Assembly: GCA_034620365.1 (NCBI GenBank)
Contig: JAQGEQ010000043.1
Span: 186,001-250,000 of the forward strand
Direction of reading: 5' to 3'
DNA from: Pegea sp. RAD2-039
Taxonomy: Eukaryota; Chordata; Thaliacea; Salpida; Salpidae
DNA: 64,000 bases
The notes below the pieces were generated by a model. The model was not told the origin of the DNA. It did no database searches and saw only the letters and a list, made by a program, of their open reading frames with translations. Of this stretch, positions 49,201 through 62,600 are shown piece after piece. Within the stretch, counting starts at the first letter, position 1; the number at the start of each line of letters is the position of its first letter. The position numbers were made by a program, and so were the translations under genes.

Positions 49201-52200
49201 CCAAGTAAGTTATAAATATATTGCTACAATATGTATAACAGTTATTCATTAGTTTGCAGTCCAGCACCCTATATTGAAAATGGTTTTAAAAGTATTACAA
49301 ATCAAATCGTAATTAATGATACATTAACACTTGAATTAGAAGTCATATACTCATGTGACTTAAGTAGCGTCATGGTTTCTGAAGATAAAAATAATTGGAC
49401 TTGCCTATCTCCTGGCTTGTGGTCTTACACAGCCATACCTAAATGCTTAAAAGGTAGTAGTTATTTCTTCCTTGCAAAAAATGATAATTAATTTTTGTCT
49501 CAAAACAATTTTCATTAAACACTTTACAAGAAATTGGTTAATGACCTACTATTCTATTTTTTTGAGGAGTGTTCTTTAACTTACAACACTCCAAATGGCA
49601 AATTTAAAAAGTAACATTTTCACATTTGTAAGAATATTGATTAAAATTAAAAATACATTTAAGATGACGATCTATCTTTACATTGTTTATTGTATTTACT
49701 TTTGAAAATCTAGTTTGTGATCGTCCAATGTCGCTTAAAAATGGAAACTTTTCAATTTCTTTTGCTGTTTTTGAGTCAATGTATTTATCTGGTACAATGG
49801 TAGAATATACTTGTGATAGTGGGTATACATTGTATCCAAAAGAAAACAGCACGCTTTCTTGCAATAGTTTAGGGGAATGGAGTGGTATAATTGGAAACTG
49901 TTATCCAAGTAAGTTATAATTATATTGCTGCAATATGTATAACAGTTATTCATTAGTTTGCAGTCCAGCACCTGATCTAGAAAATGGTTTTAAGAATATT
50001 ACGAATCAAATCGTAATTAATGATACATTGACACTTGAATTAGAAGTCATATACTCATGTGACTTAAGCAGCGTAATGGTTTCTGAAGATAAAAATAATT
50101 GGACTTGCCTATCTCCTGGCTTTTGGTCGTACACAGCCTTACCTGAATGCTTAAAAGGTAGTAGTTATTTCTTCCTTGCAAAAAATGATAATTAATTTTT
50201 GTGTCAAAACAATTTTCATTAAACACTTTATTTGAAATTGGTTAATGACCTACTATTTAATTTTTTTGAAGACTGTCCTTAACTTACAACACTCCAAATG
50301 GCATCTTTAAAAATTAACATTTTACATTTTAAAGAATATTGATTAAAATTACAAATACATTTAAGATGACGATCTATCTTTACATTGTTTATTGTATTTA
50401 CTTTTGAAAATTTAGTTTGTGATCGTCCACCGTCGCTTAAAAATGGAAACTTTTCAATTTCTACTGCTGTTTTCGAGACAATGTTTTTATCTGGCACAAT
50501 GGTAGAATATACTTGTGATAGTGGGTATGCATTGTATCCAAAAGAAAACAGTATGCTTTCTTGCAATAGCTCAGGAGAATGGAAAGGTATAATTGGAAAC
50601 TGTTATCCAAGTAAGTTATAAATATATTGATACAATATGTATAACAGTTATTCCTTAGTTTGCAGTCCAGCACCTTATATTGAAAATGGTTTTAAAAATA
50701 TTACAAATCAAATCACTATTAATGATACATTGACACTTGAATTAGAAGTCATATACTTATGTGACTTAAGCAGCGTAATGGTTTCTGAAGATAAAAATTA
50801 TTGGACTTGCTTATCTCCTGGCTTGTGGTCTTACACAGCCTTACCTAAATGCTTAAAAGGTAGTAGTTATTTTTTACTTGCAAAAATCGATTAGTATTTT
50901 TAAGTATAAAATCAATTTTCATTAAACACTTTACAAGAAGTTGGTTAATGACCTACTATTCTATTTTCTTGAGGAGTGTTCTTTAATTTACAACACTCCA
51001 AATGGCGTATTTAAAAAGTATCATTTTACATACGTTAGAATATTGATTAAAATTAAATATTACCCTAAGATGACAATCTATAATTTCCATTGTTTATATT
51101 ATTTACTTTTAAAAATTTAGACTGTGATCGTCCAATGTCGCTTAATAATGGAAACTTTTCAATTTCTTTTGCTGTTTTTGAGTCAATGTATTTATCTGGT
51201 ACAATGGTAGAATATACTTGTGATAGTGGGTATGCATTGTATCCAAAAGAAAACAGCACGGTTTCTTGCAATAGTTCAGGAGAATGGAAAGGTATAATTG
51301 GAAACTGTTATCCAAGTAAGTTATAAATATATTGATACAATATGTATAACAGTTATTCCTTAGTTTGCAGTGCAGCACCTTATATTGAAAATGGTTTTAA
51401 AAATATTACAAATCAAATCACTATTAATGATACATTGACACTTGAATTAGAAGTCATATACTTATGTGACTTAAGCAGCGTAATGGTTTCTGAAGATAAT
51501 AATAATTGGACTTGCTTATCTCCTGGCTTTTGGTCTTACACAGCCTTACCTAAATGTTTAAAAGGTAGTAGTTATTTCTTCTTTGCAAAAATCGATTAGT
51601 ATTTTTTGTCTCAAATCAATTTTCATTAAACACTTTATTTGAAATTGGTTAATGACCTACTATTTAAATTTCTTGAAGAGTGTTCTTTAATTTACAACAC
51701 TTCAAATGGCGTATTTAAAAAGTATCATTTTACATACGTTAGAATATTGATTAAAATTAAAAATTACTCTAAGATGACATTCTATACTTTCCATTGTTTA
51801 TATTATTTACTTTTAAAATTTTAGTCTGTGATCGTCCAATGTTGCTTAATAATGGAAACTTTTCAATTTCTACTGCTGTTTTTGAGTCAATGTATTTATC
51901 TGGCACAATGGTAGAATATACTTGTGATAGCGGGTATGCATTGTACCCAAACCAAAATAGTATGCTTTCTTGCAATAGTTCAGGAGAATGGAAAGGTATA
52001 ATTGGAAGCTGTTATCCAAGTAAGTCATAAATATATTGCTACACTATGTATAACAGTTATTCATTAGTTTGCAGTCCAGCACCTTATATTGAAAATGGTT
52101 TTAAAAATATTACAAATCAAATCACTATTAATGATACATTGACACTTGAATTAGAAGTCATATACTCATGTGACTTAAGCAGCGTAATGGTTTCTGAAGA

Positions 52201-55200
52201 TAAAAATAATTGGACTTGCCTATCTCCTGGCTTGTGGTCGTACACAGCCTTACCTGAATGCTTAAAAGGTAGTAGTTATTTCTTCCTTGCAAAAAATGGT
52301 AATTAATTTTTGTGTCAAAACAATTTTCATTAAACACTTTATTTGAAATTGGTTAATGACCTACTATTTAATTTTTTTGAAGACTGTCTTTAACTTACAA
52401 CACTCCAAATGGCATCTTTAAAAATTAACATTTTACATTTTAAAGAATATTGATTAAAATTAAAAATACATTTAAGATGACGATCTATACTTTACATTGT
52501 TTATTGTATTTACTTTTGAAAATTTAGTTTGTGATCGTCCACCGTCGCTTAAAAATGGAAACTTTTCAATTTCTACTGCTGTTTTCGAGACAATGTATTT
52601 ATCTGGCACAATGGTAGAATATACTTGTGATAGTGGGTATGCATTGTATCCAAAAGAAAACAGTATGCTTTCTTGCAATAGCTCAGGAGAATGGAAAGGT
52701 ATAATTGGAAACTGTTATCCAAGTAAGTTATAAATATATTGATACAATATGTATAACAGTTATTCCTTAGTTTGCAGTCCAGCACCTTATATTGAAAATG
52801 GTTTTAAAAATATTACAAATCAAATCACTATTAATGATACATTGACACTTGAATTAGAAGTCATATACTTATGTGACTTAAGCAGCGTAATGGTTTCTGA
52901 AGATAAAAATAATTGGACTTGCTTATCTCCTGGCTTGTGGTCTTACACAGCCTTACCTAAATGCTTAAAAGGTAGTAGTTATTTTTTACTTGCAAAAATC
53001 GATTAGTATTTTTAAGTATAAAATCAATTTTCATTAAACACTTTACAAGAAGTTGGTTAATGACCTACTATTCAATTTTCTTGAGGAGTGTTCTTTAATT
53101 TACAACACTCCAAATGGCGTATTTAAAAAGTATCATTTTACATACGTTAGAATATTGATTAAAATTAAATATTACCCTAAGATGACAATCTATAATTTCC
53201 ATTGTTTATATTATTTACTTTTAAAAATCTAGTCTGTGATCGTCCAACGTCGCTTAATAATGGAAACTTTTCAATTTCTTTTGCTGTTTTTGAGTCAATG
53301 TATTTATCTGGTACAATCGTAGAATATACTTGTAATAGTGGGTATGTAATGTACCCAAAAGAAAACAGTATGCTTTCTTGCAATAGTTCAGGAGAATGGA
53401 AAGGTATTGTTGGAAACTGTTATCCAAGTAAGTTATAAATATATTGCTACAATATGTATAACAGTAATTTTTTAGTTTGCACTACTGCACCTTATATTGA
53501 AAATGGTTTTAAGAGTATTACAAATCAAATCGCAATTAATGATACATTGACACTTGAATTAGAAGTCATATACTCATGTGACTTAAGCAGCGTAATGGTT
53601 TCGGAAGATAAAAATAAATGGACTTGCTTATCTCCTGGCTTGTGGTCTTACACAGACTTACCTATCTGCTTAAAAGGTAGTAGTTATTTCTTCTTTGCAA
53701 AAAATTAAATGATCAATTTTTGTGTTTTCATTAAACTCTGTAAAAATAAAGTGGTTATTGAGTTACTATTCTATTTTCTTAAAGAGTGTTCTTTTATTTA
53801 CAATACTCCAAATGGCAACCTTGTTCCGATATATGAGCCAGTTATTGGTAGATATGCATCTGGAACAATTATTGAATATGTATGTGATGAGTTTTATCTT
53901 AGAAAAGAAGGAGATATTTATACAAAAGCTTGTCAGGAAGATGGTACTTGGAATTCTACTGCTATTCCTCGCTGTGTTTTAGGTATTTTCTGAATATTAG
54001 TGCTTTTTTCTACAATTTAACTATTTTCAATAATTTTACTATTATTAGTTTTTATACATTCATCTTTAAATTATGAAACCTCTTATCAACAAGTTTTTTG
54101 ATAAGCAAATGTTAAGTTTTTATTTAAACCACCTACATCAAAAAATTAGAAGCCTAACTTCTATCAAGGAGGATTATAAAACTTGATAAGTAAAATGATC
54201 TATTTGTTGTTGGCAAATTATCAAAAAAACATTTAATATTTGCTATAAAACCATTTTATTATATGCTTACAGCCAATTAACGGTGCTAATATTTTCAAAA
54301 TTTAGTAGAAAGCTTTACTTCAATAATAGTAAGTACTTTTGAACCACAGCAGGTTAACATAATAGAAAGTACTACATCGATAGAATGAATAATACTTCAT
54401 AATACCTTAATCAAAAATACCCTTTTGATTAATATATTTTGTAAATAAAGTCGCCTATAAGATACTGCGTCAGTAATAAAAAAGGTTCACCTGCTAACTG
54501 ACAATTGGTAATAAGCTATATAAAGTGATTTAAAGCCTAAAATACTTTAAAATTCTTATTGGAAATTAGAGTAAGAATATTTGTCTAATATCTATTCGAT
54601 TACTCTGCTTTAATATGCAGCAAACTGCAACTAACTTTATTCTCAGACTATAAACATCATTAAATTTTACTTTAAGTTTTACAGAATAGAATTTCCAGAT
54701 ATACTAAAAACAGAAAGTTCAAACTTTATTATTAAGAAGTTTATTTCTTTTAAATTAAAGAATTTCAAAGTATTAAGTGATTACTTTTATTTAGAGGCGT
54801 TTGAGATTTTCTTTAAATTCTACTCAAGTTGTTTTTAGAGTAATTGAGCCTTATCATTAACAGAGTTATGGAGTGCTTGCATCACTGCAATAATTTAGCA
54901 CTTTTACAGTGAACATCATCAGATTTCTAGATTTTATAAACTTTTCTTCTTCACAGAGTGGTCTGATAGCAGAAAATGTAACGTCTCATATGAGTTTTTT
55001 ACTACACCAACTAAAGACACCTTTGCGAATTCACAAATTTATTGTCAATCAATAGGAGGAGATATAATTCATCAAACATTAGGATATACTGATGTTGGCT
55101 CAGCTTATTTCGAGTAAATAAATTATTTTTGATGTGCTTTCATTTTTTTATCGTAATGAATCTGTCTAGTAATATTATTTCTCGATGAGACTTTAATACT

Positions 55201-55739
55201 AATCATATTTCTTCAAGCACTAAACATATATTTATCATCGTTTTGTTAGCTTTGAGCTTTGTTTAGTAATTTTCTCTTTAATGTGATTTGTCTTTTTAAT
55301 TTGATATTTACCAGCATTAATAGAATTAATCTATGTATTTTCCATTAACTGATAGCTTTTAAGCTAAATTATCGCTTATGAAGTTATATGACTTTTTATG
55401 TTTCCTAAGGCCAGGTCAAAAATGATTTTTTTTTTTAGTGAAATACAAAATTTTATAGACGAACAGGATGCTGAAAGGGGTGCTTTTAATCCGCTAATTG
55501 GACTTGATGACATTGTTATAGAAGGAACATTTGTTTTTATTGGCTTTACTTTGTTTGATTATGAAAATGTAAACATCGTTCGGCTGTTTTCATGGATGAA
55601 CGGAGAGCCTAATAACTATATGAATTCAGAAGATTGTGTTCAACTGTATAAAAGTGAAGGTGCATATACACTGAATGATATTGATTGCTCTAAATTTAAT
55701 TATGCAATTTGCGAAGTCAAAAATATAACATGCTTTTAA
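43212..55739 (+). CDS. Long CCP-repeat C-type lectin, gene 3 (2147 aa, no MAM)
   Basis: Leader 43212-43260, CCP1 43392-43586, fourteen A/B CCP pairs (see array entry), one CCP-C at 53785-53982, and one C-type lectin at 54957-55113 plus 55439-55739. The exons sum to 6444 bases, an exact frame. About 30 CCPs occupy residues 17-1995, and the lectin is at about 1996-2147. Lectin 1, its CCP, the following CCP and the whole MAM region of genes 1 and 2 are absent. The single CCP-C starts like C1 and ends like C2. The lectin keeps EPN (GEPNNY) and has LND instead of WND. No membrane segment is seen. A long CCP stalk with a terminal lectin suggests an extended secreted recognition or adhesion molecule; function is inferred. 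Transcripts were not available to confirm that all 28 array exons are used. Confidence 0.88.
47205..49973 (+). repeat. Higher-order duplication of a two-unit block in gene 3
   Basis: The stretch from about 47205 to 48563 repeats almost exactly at 48615-49973 (shift 1410 bases, two units). The match covers introns as well as exons. I saw only about two differences, near 48109/49519 and 48122/49532. The identity fades at both ends inside B exons. Confidence 0.88.
50200..53232 (+). repeat. Higher-order duplication of a three-unit block in gene 3
   Basis: Units 10 and 13 (A starts 50416 and 52528) match closely at a shift of about 2112 bases, including introns (compare 50880-51090 with 52991-53202). 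Unit 11 versus 14 is more diverged inside exon A. Confidence 0.75.
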
Positions 55740-56090
55740 TAGCTTTGATGTTTTACAAAAAAAATTTTCCTAAAGCAAGCTTGATAGTAATAAAGTTGTT
55801 TTGTCAAAAAATTTATAAAATAAAAGAATTTTTATATATTATTGAGCTTTATTATTTCACCAAAATAAGTTGATTAGGAAATGGAATTGCTTCTTTTAGA
55901 TTCAGATAGTAACTAAGTTAGATTTAATCGGAAAATGATAGAAAGATGTTTTTGTCGTTTTATACTCAATATTTTCTGAAAGGTTAGAAAGGAAGCGGAT
56001 CTATGTTAAATAAAATGACTCAAATTTTATTCATTTTGAGATTTATTCTTTTGTATCTTTTATTAATTTGTCTATTTATTACAACAAATA
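55740..56090 (+). other. 3' flank of gene 3
   Basis: Very close to 23029-23380 after gene 1. No other signal. Confidence 0.6.
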
Positions 56091-58025
56091 CGAAGGAGGG
56101 TGCCTGAAGAAAGCACTTCTCGCTACCACACATTCTCACAAATCACATCAATTAAGTTAAAAATATAGAAAGCAAAAGATGTAACACATGGCATTTCGGT
56201 AGTCCTCAAAACATGTAACAGTGAACATTCACATAGAATTATAGTAATATTGAAAAAAATGAAAAATTCACAATTTAGAAATTACAGTGTTGGCAATATT
56301 ATAAATGTTCAATTTCTGCTTGAACAACGCGAGTGATTCTGATATGACTATGTCTGATGGCAGCTGACATCTGGCTCCATGTATTAATTGTGCAGTATGA
56401 GAAAAATTTCGCTCTGACCAATGTACCAGGAGATATGCGCTTTTTAAGATGTAGTGTGTGTCGTCTGAGTTGTTATAACTTGAGGAAATGACTAATGAAA
56501 AAGAAACAATCCAATTTAAACTCAATTACGTTGTGGATAACTTTACAAAAAAGAATTAATTCGTAACTAATCCGTTAAGTTTCCAAAGTATGTAAATTTA
56601 AGAAGCAAAGCTGATGTGTTTGAACCTATCATTTTGAATATTATGTTTTCTGCATACCAATCTCGTAAATGTTGCTTGAACAACATTCGATGTTATTGTT
56701 ATTACTTTTTACAATTTAAAAAATTGATAAAAGAGTGTGGATCCTTAGAATTAAAGATATTTATAGTAAGGTAGACCATTGATGGAATATTGGTTCATGG
56801 ATTTTGCAGCTGGTTTAGAGGAGAAAGTTATAAGTTCAGACTTTGTGGGTTGGATTGTGAGCTGCCAATTCGTAGACCAGTCTTCTACAGTGTGTAGTGA
56901 AGTCTGAAGATCTGAAGGATTGCAAGATAATAGCTTGATGTCTTCTGCATACACAAATGCATTGACATCTTCTACTTCTACTAGTCTTCTGATGAGGTCT
57001 TCAATAAAAATTAAAGAGAGAAGGGGGCCCAGAACAGAACCCTGGGGAACACCACTAGTGATTTGACTAATGGCGACTTGACTAGGAGTAGATAAAGATC
57101 TTTCTACACGAGTTTGTTGACTTCTACCTGATAGGTAATCTTCAATCCACTGTAAGATAAAGCTGTTGATTTTTAGGTTTTCAATATAGTAATGAGCTTG
57201 TTGTGTGGAACAGAATCAAACGCCTTAGCAAAATCGAGGTATATGATGTCACAAGGAATATTACTTTCATAAAAGGCCGTAAGCTCATTAAGAAAAGTGA
57301 GATATTGAGTTAGGGAAGATCTCCGTTTCACAAAGCCATACTGGACATCATATAATAGATGGTGCTCCATCAAATGACTGGTCATATGATTGTGAATGTT
57401 ATACTCTTCAGTTCTGCAGATAACTGAAGTCAGCGAAACTGGTCTGTAGTTAAGTGCAGTGTTTCTGGAACCCTTTTCATGAATTGGAGTAATGATAACT
57501 TTCATCCAAATTGGTGGAAGTCTACCTCGCCTTAGAATGATATTAAAGAGTAGCGATAAAAGTTGTGGTAAAGAGGAAGTAGTTTTTCTTAGAACCAAAG
57601 CCGGGATCTGATCTGCAGTGTTGGAAACTGATGATTTGAAAAAAAAGATAGTCATATCTACCATATGGACCGTTATATCAAAATCTATCATCTCAGAGAA
57701 TTTTGTAAGAATGTCTGACTAGGAAAAACAAGGAGTATTGCCATCATCAGTTTAGAAACTACTATTAAATTGATTGTTTAGCAACTGGGCTTTATTCTCT
57801 GGTTCCATCACAAGCTGGTCGCAATTATCACGTAAGGGAGGTAATTGAGATCCCGCCTCAAGCTTATGATTTATAAAGCGAAAAAACATTTTCTTGTTAG
57901 GTGAAGATAAGACTGCAGTTTCTCTTCCTAAATAAAAATTAGAAATAGAAGAATCTTTGTACAGAGATTTGATGGAAGGGTCTGCTTTAGTTTGTTTGTA
58001 TAGGAGGTTTTTCAAATGATGTAAT
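56090..58025 (-). mobile_element. 5'-truncated CR1/Jockey-type LINE, minus strand (after gene 3)
   Basis: Near copy of 23380-25330 with the same truncation point and the same flanks, hence one ancestral insertion. Open parts: the 172-residue RT stretch at 57691-57173 (one residue seen to differ from the other copy), the pre-RT linker at 58015-57752, a YAEDIKLL segment at 56954-56751 in place of YADD, and the C-terminal end at 56525-56268. This copy keeps about 12 bases near 57070 that 24350 lacks. Confidence 0.88.
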
Positions 58026-59500
58026 GTTGTTTAAGCGACTACAATATTATATTTACTTAGCCATCTGACAAATCCTTTGTAGAACTATCTAATTGTCATT
58101 TGTAGTAGAACAAGAAAAATTTTCATATAGATTAAATAATGATAATTTTTTGGTATATTTTGATGGTATAGAACGTTTAATTTTATGTTAAAGTTTTCTT
58201 GAAAAGTCAGAATGTTAATGTAATGCTGTAACTACAAACTCACAACTCATTAAGATCATAGTCCCAAAGATTTTTCATGATCAACAGTTGATGTCTCATT
58301 TTGTTGAATGAGATTAAAAAATAAAAGCTTCAAAAGATAAGTTTTGCAAAATTTTAGTAGTTTGCAAAAAATAAGTTTAAAAATAAGATTTGAAAAATAG
58401 GTTCAGATTTTCATACCAAGTTTTCCATGTGAAGTTGAACCATAATCAAGTTAACTATTTGAGAATAACATTTTTCCAATAGTTTTGAGTCAAACGATAC
58501 CTAAATAGTAAAATGTTGAAAAAATAACCAAAATAGCAAAGTTGTACAGAAAGCTAAAGAAAATTTATAACTTCATCAAGACAAAAGTATTAGTGTAAAA
58601 CAATTTTCACCAAATTGATGTAACTTTGAGCTTCCATAAAAGTATCGGAAGTTTACCAAGCACTTAAGAGATTTTACTTAGCTGTACTTGTTTGTGGAGG
58701 TTGGCAACTTAAGTAGTACCCGTATAATCATAAAACAAGGTTTGCTGTACTGGTGCACAAACAAAAAAAAATGAGGTAGTAGTATTATTACTAAAAAGAG
58801 TTCTTAGCAAAAAATTTTTATTACTAGTTTATATATCCAGGTGTCGTAATGAATTACAGACTACTTAGAACAGAACATGACTGAACTAATGAGTGCTTAA
58901 AAATGAGTTTTATACTTTTATCACATTTCTTTGTATTTTTCTTGTACATCATTTTATCCAAGAGAGTGACACAACTCAATGTTATCACGTTTTAAACGAA
59001 TACAAAGCCAATCAGGAAAAAATTAGAGCATCAAAATATTTATCCATATTTAAAATCAACAATTTTCTTTCTATTGTCTTGCGAAATAAAAGCTTAATAA
59101 TAATGTTGAGTAGTGAATAAGATGGGCTGTCATCATTTTTTAGTACCTTAAGACACCTACTGTATAATTTGTATATATCAACAACGGTAAAGTTTTAAAT
59201 ATAATTCCATCGGAAATAACAATACATAATTTTACATAAAAAATACAACGCAGCAAGCAAGAAAAATTTATTCGATAATGTCAGGTAAGATAAAACTATC
59301 ATTAATGTTTAGTTACTATTAAACGTAAAAATAATATTTTTCATATATACTTAAAACTATCTATTTAAACTTTAAAAAAATCTATAATAAACATTACTTT
59401 ACATCAGTTTATAGCTTTATAAGTTTACTATAAAGTTTATTATAATAACAAAATAACATTTAATATTGAATAATGAGATAAATTCAAATACTATAAAGTT
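58026..59500. other. 5' flank of gene 4 with a probable leader-exon relic
   Basis: It follows the gene 2 flank closely. It has about 300 extra bases around 59070-59380. Inside these, 59120-59165 (GATGGGCTGTCATCATTTTT then AGTACCTTAAGACACCTA) resembles the end of the leader exon and its intron start, but the donor GT is changed, so it is non-functional. Confidence 0.5.
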
Positions 59501-59516
59501 TAAATATACCAAGAGT

Positions 59517-59635
59517 TTGTATGACCATTATTACGTAACAATTAAAGTTGCATTTTATACTTGAAGTCATTCTAAATGAATTGTGTGCTTTGATATATGC
59601 AGAGATTGATTCTACAAAATATATGTTAGACAAGA
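59517..59635 (+). promoter_or_regulatory. Conserved family promoter block, gene 4
   Basis: TTACGTAA at 59531-59538 with the TATA-like run downstream; spacing to the ATG at 59636 is as in genes 1-3. Confidence 0.55.
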
Positions 59636-62600
59636 ATGTGTTCTTCCTGCGTTTTTGCTGGAGTAACATGGGCAGCCATCATTTGTGAGTACCTTAAAAT
59701 ACCTATTTTCTTTTGCTTTATCAACTTTTATAAAATAAGTAAAAACTTTTAGTAAATAAAAAATAAAGTTAAGACTGATACAAAAAAACTCATTTTACAC
59801 CTCAATTTATATAGTATGTGGCATTCCTCCTGAAATAAGAAATGGATCATATTCAGGACCTTCTAAGGCAGTCTCAGGATCAATCTACAATTATTCATGT
59901 AACAAAGGATTTATTGCATTTGGAGAATTTAAAAACAATCTACAGGTGGAATGTTTATCAAATGGCAGTTTTTCACTAGATAGTGATCATCTTGCAGTAT
60001 GTTTACCAAGTAAAGAATTTGTACAAATTTAACAAAATTTAAACGCATAAATTAAATAAAGTACTATTTAACTTTAAGGTTGAAGTTAAAGATTTTTAGA
60101 AATGACTAAAAACATATAACACAACTAAAAATTTATCTAAGTTATTTTGTTAAGAAAACGTTTATTTTCTAAATAATGTTTTCAATTATTTGAAATAGTT
60201 TAAATGAAAAATTTTACTTTCATAATGATGTGTTTTGGATTTTTGAAATCTATAATCCAAAAAATAATTAGTTTGTTAATTTAATGTAACTAGGAATGAA
60301 TAGATAATATTACTACAATGTAACAAAAAAAAATTTTTCAGTTATTATAAGGCAAGATAAAAAACATCTAGTTGAGTTACTATTAAGTTTAAAAAGTAAT
60401 ATTTCATATATTTATAAGATTATTAATTAAAACTGAAACTAAATTAATAATGAAGATTAAAACTTTTTACACTGTACATTGTTTATCGTAATTACTTTTG
60501 AAAATTCAGTCTGTGATCATCCACCGTCGCTTAAAAATGGAAACTTTTCAATTTCTACTGCTGTTTTTGATTCAATGTATTTATCTGGCACAATGGTAGA
60601 ATATACTTGTGATAGTGGGTATACATTGTATCCAAAAGAAAACAGCACGCTTTCTTGCAATAGTTCAGGAGAATGGGAAGGTATAGTTGGAAACTGTTAT
60701 CCAAGTAAGTTATAAATATATTGCTACAATATGTATAACATTTATTCCATAGTTTGCAGTCCAGCACCTGATCTAGATAATGGATTTAAAAATATTACAA
60801 ATCAAATTGTAATTAATGATACATTGACACTTGAATTAGAAGTCATATACTCATGTGACTTAAGCAGCGTAATGGTTTCTGAAGATAAAAATTATTGGAC
60901 TTGCTTATCTCCTGGCTTGTGGTCTTACACAGCCTCACCTAAATGCTTGAAAGGTAGTAGTTATTTCTTCCTTGTAAAAGTCGATTAATATTTTTTTGTT
61001 TAAAATTAATTTTCATTAAGAACTTCAAAAATAAATTAGTGATTGACCTACTATTCTATTTTCTTGAAGAGTGTTCTTTATTTTAAAATACTTTAAATGG
61101 CAAAATTAAATAGTACTATTTTACATACGTAAGATTATTGATTAAAGTTAAAAATACATTTAAGATGACGATCTACACTTTTTATTGCTTATTGTATTAA
61201 CTTTTAAAAATTTAGTTTGTGATCGTCCAACGTCGCTTAAAAATGGAAACTTTTCAATTTCTACTGCTGTTTTTGATTCAATGTATTTATCTGGCACAAT
61301 GGTAGAATATACTTGTGATAGTGGGTATGCATTGTATCCAAAAGAAAACAGCACGCTTTCTTGCAATAGTTTAGGAGAATGGAAAGGGATAATTGGAAAC
61401 TGTTATCCAAGTAAGTTATAAATATATTGCAACAATCTGTATGACATTTATACATTAGTTTGCAGTCCAGCACCTGATCTAGATAATGGTTTTAAAAATA
61501 TTACAAATCAAATTGTAATTAATGATACATTGACACTTGAATTAGAAGTCATATACTCATGTGACTTAAGCAGCGTAATGGTTTCTGAAGATAAAAATAA
61601 TTGGACTTGCTTATCTCCTGGCTTGTGGTCTTACACAGCCTCACCTAAATGCTTGAAAGGTAGTAGTTATTTCTTCCTTGTAAAAGTCGAATAATATTTT
61701 TTTGTTTAAAATTAATTTTCATTAAGAACTTCAAAAATAAATTAGTGATTGACCTACTATTCTATTTTCTTGAAGAGTGTTCTTTATTTTAAAAAACTTT
61801 AAATGGCAAAATTAAATAGTACTATTTTACATACGTAAGATTATTGATTAAAATTAAAAATACATTTAAGATGACGATCTACACTTTTTATTGCTTATTG
61901 TATTAACTTTTAAAAATTTAGTTTGTGATCGTCCACCGTCGCTTAAAAATGGAAACTTTTCAATTTCTACTGCTGTTTTTGGGTCAATGTATTTATCTGG
62001 CACAATGGTAGAATATACTTGTGATAGTGGGTATGCAATGTATCCAAAAGAAAACAGCACGCTTTCTTGCAATAGTTCAGGGGAATGGAAAGGTATAATT
62101 GGAAACTGTTATCCAAGTAAGTTATAAATATATTGCTACAATATGTATAACAGTTATTCCTTAGTTTGCAGTCCAGCACCTGATCTAGATAATGGTTTTA
62201 AGAATATTACAAATCAAATCGTAATTAATGATACATTGACACTTGAATTAAAAGTCATATACTCATGTGACTTAAGCAGCGTGATGATTTCTGAAGATAA
62301 AAATAATTGGACTTGCTTATCTCCTGGCTTGTGGTCTTACACAGCCTCACCTAAATGCTTGAAAGGTAGTAGTTATTTCTTCCTTGTAAAAGTCGATTAA
62401 TAATTTTTTGTTTAAAATTAAATTTCATTAAGAACTTCAAAAATAAATTAGTGATTGACCTACTATTCTATTTTCTTGAAGAGTGTTCTTTAACTTGCAA
62501 CACTCCAAATAGCAAATTTAAAAAGTAACATTTTACATATGTTAGAATATTGATTAAAATTAAAAATACATTTAATATGACAATTACCTTTTACATTGTT

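Larger units (their letters stand above)
44077..53676 (+). repeat. Tandem CCP exon array, gene 3 (14 units of 702-706 bases)
   Basis: A exons (195 bases each) start at 44077, 44781, 45485, 46191, 46894, 47600, 48304, 49010, 49714, 50416, 51121, 51825, 52528 and 53233. B exons (201 bases each) start at 44320, 45024, 45728, 46434, 47137, 47843, 48547, 49253, 49957, 50659, 51364, 52068, 52771 and 53476. I found no stop in any of the 28. Sites that vary form a small mixed set, for example KENST, NQNSM and KENSM at one loop of A. The unit-4 B donor is A/GTAGTA instead of G/GTAGTA but stays in phase. Each intron between units holds a fossil exon-C start. Confidence 0.95.

Noticed and set aside
44077-53676. 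Regular direct repeats that could suggest a satellite or CRISPR array
   Set aside because: The period is about 704 bases, and each unit carries two intact CCP exons with splice sites; this is coding exon amplification in an animal genome.
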